From Siderastrea siderea (taxonomy: Eukaryota > Cnidaria > Anthozoa > Scleractinia > Rhizangiidae): 64,000 nucleotides of DNA. The stretch spans positions 11,758,883-11,822,882 of the forward strand of contig OZ034979.1 of NCBI GenBank assembly GCA_964030785.1, in the 5' to 3' direction. The position numbers were made by a program, and so were the translations under genes. Position 1 is the first letter of the stretch, and each line of letters starts with the position of its first letter. Positions 48,658-61,444 of this stretch are shown in pieces. Below the pieces are notes generated by a model. That model saw only the letters and a program-made list of their open reading frames with translations, searched no databases and was not told the origin of the DNA.

Positions 48658-50030
48658 ATGCCAAAACACGCCCGTTGTGCGGTAGGATTTTGTGATAATG
48701 ACAAAAGATATCCTGATCTCGCTTATATTAGATCCCATGTGGAGAAATTCACATATCACAAGTGGCCGGTCGACCCTAAACTCGCCGAAATATGGCGAAA
48801 GCAAGTAGCGAAGACACGAGCTGATATATTTAATCCTCCTCGAGCTAGTGGGACTTTCGTTTGTTCAAATCATTTTCCACTGACTGTTTCCGATTATCTC
48901 CAAAAAAAATCACCTAAGAAAAGGAAAGCAAACAAGTTGCAAGAAGCCGGCCCTTCAAGATGCTTGTTGTCCAGCTTCAAAGAGTCAAATGAGGACGGTG
49001 CGCAGGAAGTGACGATACTGATGAAGAAATGGAGATAGATACGGACTACTTATGTTTCAGTTCCTATGCAGTTCGAACAGCTAACAAGAGAAATGGAAGT
49101 TAAGGTGTATACAGGTCTGCCCTCAACTGAAACATTCAGGTTTTTATTCGATTATCTCAGTGAAAAGGCTCGGTTTATGCAATATTGGAGGGGTGGAAAG
49201 CAGACAACGAAAGAATCACCTCAACCACCTTCTCCTTTCGAGTTAGCTACTGGTTTTGTTAAAGGAAGACCTGGGCCAGAAAGGAAGCTTAGACCCGAGC
49301 AGGAATTTTTTGTTGACTCTAATGAAACTTAGACTAGCTCTTTTAACTATTGATTTGGGTTTCAGATTCCATGTGTCAGCTACCACTGTCAGTAGTATTT
49401 TCATTACTTGGGTTAAGCTTATGTCCAAGGAACTGCCAGTTTTAATTGTGTGGCCTAGTTGACAACAGGTCAAGAAAACCCTACCATCTTGTTTCAGAGA
49501 AGGCTATATCCCAAAGTAAGATGCATTGTTGACTGCTTTGAGTGCTTCACAGAGACTCCAAGTGGACTTGATTTGGCAGCAACTCTATGGAGTGAATATA
49601 AACATCACTACACTTTCAAAATCATTGTTGTAATCATCCCAAATAGAGCTATTTCATATGTCTCATCATGTTATGGAGGCAGGGCATCTGATGTTTTTAT
49701 TGTGAGAAACAGTGGATTTTTAAACATGATTGAACCCTATGATGAAATCATGCAGACAGGGGTTTCAAGATCAGAGAAGACTTGATGATGCACATAGCAA
49801 CATTATGCATTCCACCTAGTTGTGCATCATCTATGCAGCTGTTACTGCGGGATGTCAGAGAGACATCAAACATTGCAAATGTCAGAATCTATGTGGAGCA
49901 AGCCATTGGACGGCTGAAAGTGTTCCTTCTTCTCAAAAATGAACTGCCCATTACCCTGCTCCCCCTGGCTGATGATATTGTTTGTGCCTGCTGCTCTTTG
50001 TGTAATTTGCTTCCACCACTCTGTGTTTAA
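48658..50030 (+). pseudogene. THAP + DDE_4 transposase, broken by frameshifts and a stop
   Basis: The ATG at 48,658 starts a THAP domain: CAVGFC near the start, then a Trp-Pro near HKWPVDP, and CSNHF, giving the C2CH zinc pattern (to about 48,905). Coding continues in other frames: TGLPSTETFRFLFDYLSEKA at about 49,115, a helix-turn-helix-like FRFHVSATTVSSIFITWVKL at about 49,360, then the DDE_4 (PF13359-type) catalytic part: IVDCFE at about 49,517 (first Asp), GGRASDVFIV at about 49,680 (second Asp) and IYVEQAIGRLK at about 49,890 (Glu). The frame changes near 49,040, 49,310, 49,490 and 49,760 and a TGA interrupts after IVWPS at 49,459. The enzyme would cut and paste the element by binding the terminal repeats through THAP. 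Lesions make it inactive unless some are assembly errors. Confidence 0.82.
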
Positions 50031-51540
50031 TATTTTTGTTTACAAATATGCTATCATGATTATAAAGTACAGACAGGGTAGGTTTTTATTAGAAATGAAT
50101 TTTAAACTACACATTACTAAGTAGAGTACCATAATATGTATTTCAAGACTAACAACATAGCTTTGAAATTCTTCGTTAGATTGGAAAAACACCAAATAGG
50201 CTGTGGTGTTATTTTTCATTTGTATATAATTCTCTAAATTGTATAATCATAAGACATAATTCACACCAAGTTGTATTTACATACAATGAAATTGAGTGTT
50301 AAATTGAATAATGGCATCAGGTTCTAGCTGTAAAGTTATACTGATGTATAGCAATAAGCACATAAAAGAAGTTTTGGTCAAACATTATTCAACAGAAGAT
50401 TAAGTGGCCATAAATTTCAAAAACTAACCTAACACAATTTCTAGAGAACTCTGAACTCTCCTGCAGGATAACTTGTTAGGAATAAAAATGTATTCAACAC
50501 TATTAAATCCATCATTACATACATGTAGGAAACTATATGTTGTTAACTTTTCTTGTAAGTTACATTCTATTACTGGTGTATAATTGCAATTTCTGATTAT
50601 TAATCTTGACAATCTGGTATTCTGTCAATTTATTGTTGTGAATCAGTTCTCCCACCATACACTGACACTTGATTCCCTTGTGATTTGTTCTTTAAGGAGG
50701 CTCGAAAGAAAGCGCTGAATAACGTCTGTGCGAATTTGAAAAGACAACAGCGTAAGATTCGGCGCGAAATGTGATGAGTGGTTCTTTGTAGCGAGTTTGT
50801 CTTGAGAGAGAAAATGTCTTTTATTTTCCGGCAGAAACGCGTTCATTTCCCAATCTTTGTTCGTAGGACGCTTCGCAATTGATAAGTCCATTTTTTTCAC
50901 CAAGAAATGTTACAAAATGCGACAGAAAGACATGTTTGGAACTACGTACATGTACCTTGTGTCACTGTGAGCGTATTCAACCGTCATCAAGTTTCTTCGC
51001 TTATCTGCTTTTCTTCTAAGAGAAATGAAGTTTTATTGATGGAAATGGTGGAAATAAAAGCAGTGAGAAGTTGTAAAAAATGCCAGTAAAGGTGAGTGGA
51101 AATTTTACTTCAAATGATTACAGTAAAACAAAATTATTACTTTCAATGAACATGCAAGCTTAAGCTTAACCATTTAGCTTTACTTTAAGTCTTGTTTTAT
51201 GCTTGCTGCCCACGTTACAGCTGTATCAGTTCCCGAAAAAGTATTTGTTTTGAAACCTGTACTGTTTTTTCGAGAAAAAACTGCGATTATGTAACTGAAG
51301 GTGGAAGTTCTAGGGAAAGATTCTTCTGTACTCAATCATTGTACAGTGTATTGTAGCTACATGTATAAGCTTATTTCCTACTCCGACAGTCGTGGGTCAT
51401 TTACAGGATGTAGTTCAATGCTTTCACTATTTTTGTAGCCCTAATGCTGTCAATTTTCAGCACAAGACTGGAGATACATGTGCAAGTAAACTGTTTTGAA
51501 AAAAGTTAAAATGTAACATGTTACTGTTCCCAGGTTATGA
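50031..51540. other. Non-coding spacer between transposase and the middle gene
   Basis: This lies between two converging genes of the transposon and should hold both 3' UTRs. One minus-strand frame at 50,643-50,903 (86 codons) has no recognisable domain and is not called. Confidence 0.5.
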
Positions 51541-54500
51541 GGGATGCTATTGACGGCCTTAAACCAGGATAGTAATTCCCATGCTGCATCGGCTGGGGCC
51601 ATGGCTAAAAATGCCCCACTGGTTCCATGGAAATGGCTGTCAAAAAGAGTTATTCCCTGCTATGTTGGAATAAAGGCCACTGTTTTGTCATTGATTACAT
51701 AGATGCAAGCTGCTTTCCTGATATTACGAGCATGATCAAAGTAATGTGGCAGGGATGCTGATGGTATTGGCTCTTTGATTATGCTGGCAGGTAATTCTGC
51801 AGAGATGTTGATGCATCCAAGAGCTCTGGTTTGCTCCATTTTCAAGGCAGCTTCACGAACACCGTAGAGCTGTCCAGCATTGCTTGCACACTTGCCATAA
51901 AACTGCTGGCCAATCATCATTGCTGCAAGAACTCTATACATCCATGTGTTGCTCAGTGCCTGGGTACTGCTGAGAGATTCGGGTGAGCTAAAATAGAGTT
52001 TGCTGTATGTTAAGGCAATAAAAGTGCATGCGTTACTTCCTAATCTTCCATTTAATGTGGATTGCGAATATTCTGGTGGGAAGTGCCAGCTTTTAATTCG
52101 GTGAGACTTGATAGGATTGATAGATAACTGCTGAACAATGGAGTGTGTTTGGATGGTTGAGGACTGTGACTGGGTGTGAGCATAGGAGGATTGTACGTTG
52201 GGGTGTCTTGGTCGATCAATGTTTCCAATAGCTGCAAGAATGCCGTCTACTTTTTGTCCCCAAACTGCTGAGGTGTAGTATTGTTGTGCACTGCTATCAT
52301 TTGGCTCATTGTTGGTTACACTTTCTGCGTCATTGTCTGTTTCGGAGTCACTAGAGTCACTGTCCGATTCTACACTGCCATTTTTTAACAAACTCTCATC
52401 AAACTGATGGATTTTATTCTCTATCAATTGCTTTAATGGTTCTTTGCATATACTGCAACAGTAGTCACTTGGTAAACATGATTCATGAAATGTGTGGTAG
52501 CATGCAAGGCGAACAAAATCACCACCCTGAATAAAGTTGTTGCAGGTGGACAGGTCACAGCAAACTTGCGGTTTGGTTCCTTGCCCAAGCTTTTACTTAG
52601 GTTGTACGACAGGGGCAGACACTTATATTCGGCGTCAAATACCGTAGGTTGGGAATTTGTACTTTGGCCAGCTTTTCGGCTTGCCATTACTGTAGCATTC
52701 ACTTGGGATCTAGAAGGAATAATGCCATATCTCAATCTTTTTTCAACAAATAAATACAACTAGTGTTGTTTGCATTTCCAGTAGTCAGGAAGAAAGTTCT
52801 TCTGGTAATCACAGTCGCTCAGGAAAGATATTGTTGATTTGTCATAATGTCTCCTGCGCCAAATGTTAAATAGTATTGCCATCTGTGACATCACAGACAT
52901 ATAGAATTCCAAATCTCCCGTTCTGAATATTTGGTACTGGAAGTATACCAACGGTATCACATCTTCCAACAAGTAGAGTGTGGAAACAAACTCGTGGCTC
53001 TTGCAGAGGGTGAACTTTTTCAAGACTTTGTCGCGCACCATTATCCAACCAAGTAAAGCTGCAGTTACACAGAGTGATGATTGGTATGGCCGTGGCTTCT
53101 TTTGCAATGTTCCACCAAATAAGTGTGAAACTATAAAACAGTTTATCAAAAAAGTGCTTAAATATGATGACAGTATCTTCCACGGCATTCAAGGCTACAT
53201 GAAACTGACCTTGCTCTGGTATTAGTGAGGTATACTTGCCACTGCAGTTGTTAGCTATAAGTTTCTTTGGGTAATACCAGCCAGGCCAGTCTGCAGGGAA
53301 GGGAAGGAGATTTCGCTTTAGATACTCTTTAATGTCAGGATACTTTGACATCACATGGTCTAAAGACTCCTTGTAATTCTGAAGGCTTTTTAAAAATCTT
53401 GCTCACACTCGTCTAAAAGCTGAGAGGATTGTAGGCTTTCGATGTCTCTATCATCTGGGTGATTGTATACCCTAGGAAACATTCAATTAAACAATATTTT
53501 AATTAATTCCATGCATTTTAATTAAGATTTATTTTATTATTAAATACATATTATACTTCTTGTCTTCATTGTCGTGGTACATGTAACCTAAAATAAAATT
53601 ATTTGATTCACATACATCACCATGTTACTTCTAAGTGGGCCACTTACCTAAAATTCTGCACCAATTTATGGAAATTTCCAGGATTCAGATTTTTCATTTG
53701 AGTGGGAAGCTGATCAAGGAAGTGATTTTTCATGTCTTTCAGCCCTCTTTCTATGTTTGCCATCACTGCAGCACTGTCTGCTCCTCCAAGGCACATCTTT
53801 TCTTCCCCCCTGATGGTAGCTGTGACTTGATGATGCGGGCTGACATTGGTTCTCTTTATTGCAGGAATGCTTGGATGAACGTCTACCATAGAGGAGGCCA
53901 TATGTGCTATCTTGGTTTTTTGTAAGTCAGTGGGAACCTTTTTTGTGTGGATGTTGTGGTAGTCGTCAAGAACGTTAATCATGAAGCAGTCAAGCTGTGG
54001 AAAAATTTTGTTTGAAATCATATTAATAGATTTACAAAATTTATAATTTTCTAAATTTTAAAAAATACTAAAATCCATCATTGTAATGGCATGTACTTGT
54101 ATGTGTACAAGTTAATGCAAGTACATGTACAATTTCTAGATTTTTCTTATCCTAGATATATTAGACTAACTTTCCATAAATGCCTGGTAGCATTGTACAA
54201 TACATTTATACTGTGTAACTATGTGCGTACAGCAAGAACTTGTTGCAGTTGTTCAGTAACATGGTGAGTTTGTTTTTGGCCATGCCTTTCTTGATATTTT
54301 GAACTGTTCTCGGGTTCACTGAAAACCCTAGAACTGGCCCAGATGATAATCCTGTAACGACAGTCCACCGAGCCATGAATATAGACCGCTGTCCTTTTGC
54401 AGCTGGCATGTCTTTTGTGACCTGCAATATTATTTAAAATAATTGAGTTAATAGTGAAAATTATTAGAATTGCACATCTTTTATATAAGTAACCCATATA

Positions 54501-56231
54501 TCAGCATGTTTTTAAATACAGAGAATAACAACTATGCATCCGTTCAGCAATGCCCCATACCTGAAGCATGAAAGAATGTGTAAAAGTGCTACTGTTCTTT
54601 GCTTTTGCAGTGACTCCCTCTCAGGTGATACCCTGTCGTCCTCCCTTGTGATCGAACTAAGTAAAAGGTCAAACAGCCCAGGTGCATTCTTGTCACAAAA
54701 GTCCCTCATCACAGCTGGGTTGTATAGTGGCACTTCTGGATTGCTCTCATAGTACCGGAACATAGCAGTCTGGAACTGACTAACCGGTTGGTCGAAGGTA
54801 AGGTCTGCTAAATACAATGTACAGCTGTATATGGTTACTAAAAAAAGCTTTTTCTACTACAGTCTCTTTCAAAGTGCCAGACATTTGTATTGCTTTGAAT
54901 AAACACTTCTAGTTTAAATGCAAGTTTATGAATTTAAGGAAAGGCCAATAATGAAATTTTTTACACTGGGAGTTTATGCAAAGGGGAGTTTGTTCAGGCA
55001 GTTATTTGAAGAATGTTGCACAATTCCTGTTTGTCTGACATCCTGCCTTTAAGCATTTTTTTATTGAATGCCAGTGCTTAAAGCATTTCCATTTGTAATA
55101 AATACACGGTAAAAAGTATAATATCATGGAAATTGTAAATACTTCGAAGCTAGTTTACCTGAAGATGTTTCCCTATTTTGCAGGGTTGTTGCAGGCTGAC
55201 TGGTGGAGTTCTGTGATGCAACAACAGTGTCCTAAGAAGATTTACACTAAGTAAATTAAGTAAATCTTATGTCCTTAAAATAATGTTGTTTTTTTTAGTG
55301 AAAGTGTCCGCGTTGATACCAGTGTTTTTACACTGATGGGGCTATCCTTTGTAAATAATATTGTGTAATATATAAAAGAAATGAAATTCTAAAAAGTGTC
55401 TCCTATCATTATACCTGATTATTGGCAGACGATTGTGTTATGATGGTTTTGTTGGAGCTGGAAGAGGCAGAGGTTTTAGCTTGTCTCTGCAATGAAAGTG
55501 CAGTAACAGATAATCGTGATATAATGTTAATTTGGTTCCAGAGGTGCCTTTTTTTAATTAGGTGGAAAAATACAATATAAATAATTTTTTGTCAGGCCAG
55601 AAACAATACAAAACAAAAAAATGTGTGGTTCCAGTTACCTATCGTAGAATACTTTTTTCCTTTTGTTTGTTTGTTTGTTTCTTGTTGTGTGGCTTAATTT
55701 TGAAAATAGTGGTTTGGTTTATCAGCTTTGTTTTTGTTTTGTAATGCTTTATAATGTTGAAACCAAAGTTGTCAGTAATAATGATTTGATAGTTGTGTGT
55801 TAACTGTATATCAGTTACCAATTGTCAATGACTATTTCATTCTTTCCGGGTGCTCATTGAAAAATGTGCACATATATTCTGTCAATTGAAATAAAATGCA
55901 GACAAAGAAAAAATATCACACGTACTTTTGCAGGCGAAATATAATCTGGCTCGTTAGCAAATACATTGTCTGAAACCATCCCGCACTTGTTGCACCAGCG
56001 GGTTCCGGGCCGGTAATTCGGGACATTTGCCCCCACGCGATCAAACGAGCGGTAAAGTTCCAGCAGCGGAGATGCACAGTAACCATTCGCCTCTCGAGTG
56101 GCTCTCATCCAGTGTCGAGTGCAGGCCCAACAATTTAAATTTCCATTTACGTATCGAGCAATGGCCTCGTCAAATTGCCTCAGAGGACCGTGGCAACCTT
56201 CTCCAGCTCGAGTTTTTTCAGAAACCAGCAA
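51540..56231 (-). pseudogene. DUF6589 + RING + papain-like cysteine protease protein, multi-exon, decayed
   Basis: Exons (minus): about 55,926-56,231, 55,415-55,486, 55,159-55,231, 54,561-54,807, 54,231-54,421, 53,648-53,994, 53,557-53,587, and one long exon from 53,471 to about 51,540. The first four chain in phase. The N-terminus has CWACTRHW and WCNKCGM (possible zinc site). The DUF6589-like part includes GFSVNPRTVQN, NVLDDYHNIHTKK, GQFHVALNAVEDTV and FNIWRRRHYDKSTISFLSD. A RING-like finger follows near 52,470-52,560 (CNNF, RLACYHTFHESCL, CCSICKEPL), then an acidic linker and a region with GSNACTFIALTYSKLYF and, after a TAG at 51,660-51,662, FDSHFHGTSGAF: a Cys plus Asp-x-His layout like papain-fold deubiquitinases. 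Frames shift in exon 5, near 53,390, 53,130 and 52,570; TAG stops at 52,760 and 51,660. Start codon and 5' end are uncertain. Confidence 0.6.
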
Positions 56232-59200
56232 ATTCGATCGTCAGGCTGGGCGTTTACGTCCACAAGCGTCAAAAGCCACGTAGTCCACAGCAGTAAAGCG
56301 TACCATTCCATACCCGATAGCTTTGGCAATAAATTTTTCGTTTTCGCTCCGTATTTCACTCCTTGTACAAACTTAAAACCCCAGTGTACTTATGAGTTAT
56401 GACTTATGACTTATGACTTATGACGGATTATTAACGAAGAAGGTAGTTTAAAATTTTCAAGCTACTGTTATTTGTTAACTCTTCTTTTTTACGAAAAACC
56501 GGGGTCTACTAGCAAAATTTGAATACGCCGCCATTTTCATAGGGTTTGTTGTTATACCCAGTCGGCGCGCGCCATGATACGTCGCACATGCGCAGACGTT
56601 ATTCAGCGCTGTCGGCTCGAAACATTTTTCTTGGGCGCGCGCAGACTGGGTTCCAATTTACCCGTGAGACTCAAAAATTAAAACGAACAAACAAAAATGG
56701 CGTCGCGCTCTCGTCTGGATTTAATATTTTGCGCCGGTCTTTTAAAAGCTGCGTGTAGGCAAGGTTGAAAACGACTGGAACTTAGGTGACAATTCACTTG
56801 AATCATGTCCTTTTCAATGTTATCAACGCGATCGTCAACTCAGCCGCATATGAAGCGCAGTAAGCTTATATTCAGAGGCTGTGCAACTGAACTGTGCTAG
56901 AGAGGACGGTGACTTCAAAACTCTCTCATCTCCAGTGAAATCGTATAAAGGCCCTAGAATAGTCGCCTTTTACCATTAGTTTCTTTCACAGGCCGTTTTG
57001 ACCTCGGAAGCCTTTTCTACGACCAGGTCGCAGGAAAAAATTTTTCGCGAACTCCGATTCGTGTTTCTGAGAAAACATTCCCATTTAGAAAAAAGACAAA
57101 AAAAAAAAAAAGCAGGCACACACACACGTTTACGGTGTTATTAGCAAAAACAATGTAGACTACAGTAAAAGGTTTTTATTGTCTTCACATCACGAAATAA
57201 CAGGGCAAGAATTTAAAAGAAAAAAGTAGTGTAACAAAATTAAACTTGCAGTGAGCGAAAAAATACCCTGTGAAACAGACAGATTTTGACTCATTCATGC
57301 TGAAATGTTGACAAACCAGCCGCTACAAGAAACTATTACAAACAATCAGGTGAAAGATTCGCTTTCTATTTTGCTGAAGTGGTAGTTTCAATCTCAGTTT
57401 CACCGTAAATCTGTTTACTTGCGAAAAAAAATTAAAAGCGTACAAGAGAATTTCAAAACAATTCATCGCGCGCTATATTTTTATCAGCAGTCGGCTCGCT
57501 AAAAACAAGTTAGGTTTTTCAAGTTAGTTTGCTGGGAAATACTCCACATTTCCGGATAAAAGAAGTGCTCTCTTATTTGCTTAATTAAGTGATAGTGCGA
57601 TAGTTTGGTGGTAATACGTTTTTTTTCCGTAATGCAATAAGAAAAATCGACCTGTAGAATAATTTCAAAACATTACCGCGCGCTATCTTTGTAAATTCGT
57701 TTGGTACGAAATACTCCAAATGTTTGGATTTAAAAGAAATGGTTTCTATCTTGCCGAAGTGGTAATATTGATAATTTGACTGTTATTGCTTTTTCCTGGG
57801 GCGAAAACAATTCTTCAAACCTTCAAAGCGGTTCTTTAAATTGAGTTTTGATCAATCAATCGAACAAGTCTCATCAACAGAAAATTCTTGACAACATTGA
57901 CACGTGTGATCATCAAAGGTAGTTTTGTCCTCGTTTGAATACATACCTCTACATAAGGGACTTCTTCAATGTATTGTTTTTATAGCCGGAAATGTTGTCT
58001 TTTTGTTAATTCTGTCCTTGTGCTCCTGTAAGACATATAATCCCGAAGTGGTGTCCATGCATGTACGCGTTGCTCAATCCTGAACTCCGTTTGAAGGACA
58101 ACCTTGCCTGATTGCAGTATTTTCGAAACGCCGTTGTTTTTAAGATTTTCAAGCACATTCCACTTTGGTAGAAGTATTTGCTCTCCATCGCATACGTTTC
58201 CAATCTGAATCCTCGTTTAGGTTAAGAATCGTTGACATGTAAATAATTGTACAGTGGTCCACCACCGCTTTCGAAAACATGATATTTGTGAACGAACGCT
58301 GCAAACGTTTGCAAACATTTGGAGATAAGTTCAGTTTTCACGGAGTTCAAATAGGCTCTTCAGGCAGACGATAAATCAAAACAAGTACAGAAAGCAGCCT
58401 GTCTTGCGAGGATTAAGACAATCTTTGTTCCCAACCTTGGTGTAAAAGAAGCATTAGTCGCCATTCTGAGCGAAGTGCCGATGAATTCACTTGAGATAGA
58501 ATCAATCTGCACGAGCAGGAAAACATTCCGCTATATTTGGTGCCAAGGATCCAATGATTTAAAAACAAATGATGTTATGTTCTTCGACAAGCACCGATCC
58601 ACCCAAAACGACACCTTTTCAAACGTAAAGAAAGTCATCAGGGCGAAAGAAACGCCCAACGAAATAAACCTGGAATAAACAGACTTGAAACCGCGTGCCG
58701 AGACTGGCGTGACAATTTCTGCACATGCGCAATTGCCTATCTTGTCGTGTCGAAATTTTCAAGATTTTGTAAGTTAGGAAGAACATAATTTCGCTTCCGC
58801 TCGGTAAATTTCTTTGATTTTTTGCATGTTAGCTCTTATATGCCCAAAGAGTTTTTCAAGCGAGATTAAAAAAATTCTGTCGTACGGGAGAAAAGTTAAA
58901 GGTAAATTCGTAAAAAAGTGTTTTTTGCTGAAAGTTTTCCACAGAATTTTCTTTGACTTAATCCTTAGGTAGCTTACTAGAATCAAAGGCCGTATGCCGT
59001 ACGTCAAATTTTCAAGCAAACTTAGGATACCTCTATTTTATGGTCATACTTCGAAACCCAACTGCGTTGCGATGGCAACAAATTTCTTAAGGAATCTACC
59101 AAAAATTGACACTGATATTATCATTATTTTGTAGCAAAATTTGATCATCATTGGCCAACTCTAACCTAACTATTTTAACTCCCAAATATAATGCATCGAA

Positions 59201-59254
59201 AAAAACAAGAACCCTTTCGAGCCACCTTAAGTTCAACATACGTGTTTGATTGTA
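56232..59254. other. Spacer inside the transposon upstream of the DUF6589 gene
   Basis: About 3 kb without a supported gene. It holds an ATGACTT microrepeat at 56,397-56,424, an inverted repeat with ACCCAGTCGGCGCGCGCC / GGGCGCGCGCAGACTGGGTT ends (56,556-56,652), and low-GC sequence. It may contain the promoter of the DUF6589 gene and the 3' UTR of the YqaJ gene. Confidence 0.5.
56397..56424. repeat. (ATGACTT)n minisatellite
   Basis: Four tandem copies of TATGACT/ATGACTT. Confidence 0.85.
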
Positions 59255-61444
59255 TTAATCTGAAATGCAGTAATTACAAATGAGATCTGCAGAACTTGTA
59301 ATGTTTTCATGATTACTACCCCAATCATGGACAGCTTTTTTACAAACTGTACATACATGCTCTCCATTTACAGGGATGCTCTTCAGTGAACAAACAGGGT
59401 AAACATGATTCACACTGTTTGATGTATCAGTTTCTTCTGATTCTTGAGCAAAGTTGAAGTCAAGGCCATCATTGTCAGTGTCATTCACATTTGCTGCATC
59501 TGCCAGGCAGCTCTGGCAAACCCAAGAATCCAGTGCATCTGCAACATTCATGGTGAGGTCCCCACATGGCAAATGCCACCAAGTGCCGCAGCTGTCACAG
59601 CAGATACTGTTTTCATTTGCGGAGTCACTTATTTCATGCTCCTCCAGAATCACTTTGTTGCACTTTGGGCACTCGAAAATATCCCTGTACCCCAACAGGC
59701 ATGGCAATACAAATAACTTGTAAAACAATGTAATATTGTTCACAACATTGAGACAAAATTCCATATCAAGTTCCGCTCGTTCAAAGAAAGGGGGGCCACC
59801 CTGTGTCCAAACAATGAAAAACCCATGACTGACACCACAAACCCACATCTGAGCTTGCATTTGGGTATAATATTTATGGGAGCGTTTCAGGCGGGGTTTT
59901 CCATTGAAATCTTCAAGGAAGTCTACACGATCAAATGTGTCCTTGATATGAATGTTTTCATTTCGTACACTGTAGGGACACTTGGCTTCGACAATTGACA
60001 GACCACAACATTTGCATAAAAACAAGCCATCTGGTGAGGCTGCAAGATAAAGGTAGTCTGGCTTGATAAATATTACACATTGTTTGAAGCCCTGTAAGTC
60101 ACCATCATGTTCGGAAGCAACATCTGACATAAATGATAATATGGCATCCTTTTCATGGGCATTTCCCCACTTTATCTGTGGAAGGTGCGAAACATCATCT
60201 CTTTTGCTTAACAGGCTTGACACAAGTGAACTGTTAATAGGTTTTTTGTCATTTTGACTTCTGTTGAGAATAGCCTGTGCCTTAATGTGAAATGTGTGAA
60301 AGTTTGATGCAGTCACTCTGCCAACCCTTTGTTGATGCCACATGTCATTCTTACTCTGGCCACGAGTTTCTATTTCCACTGTTCTCACTTGATCAGTAGT
60401 CATTTGACACTCTTTTAGAAAGGGTGGTGCTGTATGTTCTAAAGGTTTCCCTTTCATTTCTTCAGATGACATGAAACTGAGGACTTTCTGAGGCAGGAGT
60501 TCAGGGAGACCATCATCTCTTGTGTGCTCTATGGAATAAAGCACACAAGCTGATGGAATGTTCTTCATAACTCCATTGATCAAAGCTGAAACTCTTTCAT
60601 TTGTCAGCTGCCTATCCTGAGGTTTCCTAGGGTCAAAGTGGTTCTTCAAAGTTAAACTTCCTTCATGATCTCTGGCACTTTCCTCTTTGGTCTTTTTGTC
60701 CTTATGAAAGAAAAGGTTTTTTAATTTGATTGGGCTCAACATCCCTTTAGTCCCTTTATTCCATCCCCGTGCAACGCTTGTGCATGCTGGAGAGATGTAT
60801 GCCTTCTTATATGAAAACTTAACTTTGTACATTGGAGCAATGACATGGTTGCATACTTCAGCAGTGCCTGCTGTGCAAGTACACCATGAAGTCACAATTC
60901 TGCAGTCACTTTTCGTCCCCTCGAAACATACCCAGGCCTTATGCGGGTCATCACAGAGTTTTTGGGAGGGAGACACACAGCCTTTTAAAAACACATGCCT
61001 GCTGTCAACAGGGCATCTTGAAAACAGCACTGTGTCCACAAAGCCACTTATCCAATACGAGTAAGCCTTCTGGTCCTTATATTTTCCAGTATAATCTACA
61101 TCAACAGCTTTCTTTCTCAAAATATAACTAAACAATTTGCCGTCATCAACCTCTGGCCATTCCTTTACGTCATCAATCCAGGCGTCAAGCGGTATGTTGT
61201 TTGGATCGCTCTATATTCCATTCGAAGTTAACCTCCGTGAATACTTTTCTTTTATCTGTTCATAAATTTGTTCTTGGGAAAACTTCACCGGTGCATTGAG
61301 TTCGTAGGCTCCAAACGCTCTAGAAACTAGCTCAGACTTTCGGCCGGTTTGCTTGAGTCCTCTAAGTGACAGAAATTCCTTGAGTGACGAGACGGTCCAA
61401 CCGAGGAAGTCGTCGTATTGAAGGACTTCTGCTTGTCGAGGCAT
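59255..61444 (-). pseudogene. SAP-SWIM-YqaJ nuclease-PHD protein with one in-frame TAG
   Basis: The first ATG of the frame is at 61,442-61,444. Reading is continuous to the stop at 59,255 except for a TAG at 61,211-61,213 after TSNGI; the codons on both sides (to DPNNIPLDAWIDDVKEWPEV) are in the same frame, so this is a point nonsense change. 730 codons. Order: a SAP-like DNA-binding motif (DDFLGWTVSSLKEFLSLRGL), then in the 626-residue part: SWIM zinc finger (C85, C87, C95, H97), YqaJ/lambda-type exonuclease core (GNAHE with E328, SPDG 367-370, E383-A-K385, YTQMQ 423-427), PHD finger (C489, C492, C513, C516, H521, C524, C540, C543) and a further Cys-rich tail. YqaJ nucleases act on DNA ends; in ISL2EU elements the protein accompanies the transposase. 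The catalytic D/E/K set is intact. Confidence 0.85.

Noticed and set aside
50643..50903. 86-codon minus-strand frame inside the transposon
   Set aside because: No recognisable domain and no good splice junctions to the neighbouring gene; may be 3' UTR.
51660..61213. TAG codons taken as evidence of an alternative genetic code
   Set aside because: Host genes use normal stops and the same transposon genes also carry indels and a TGA, so decay is sufficient.
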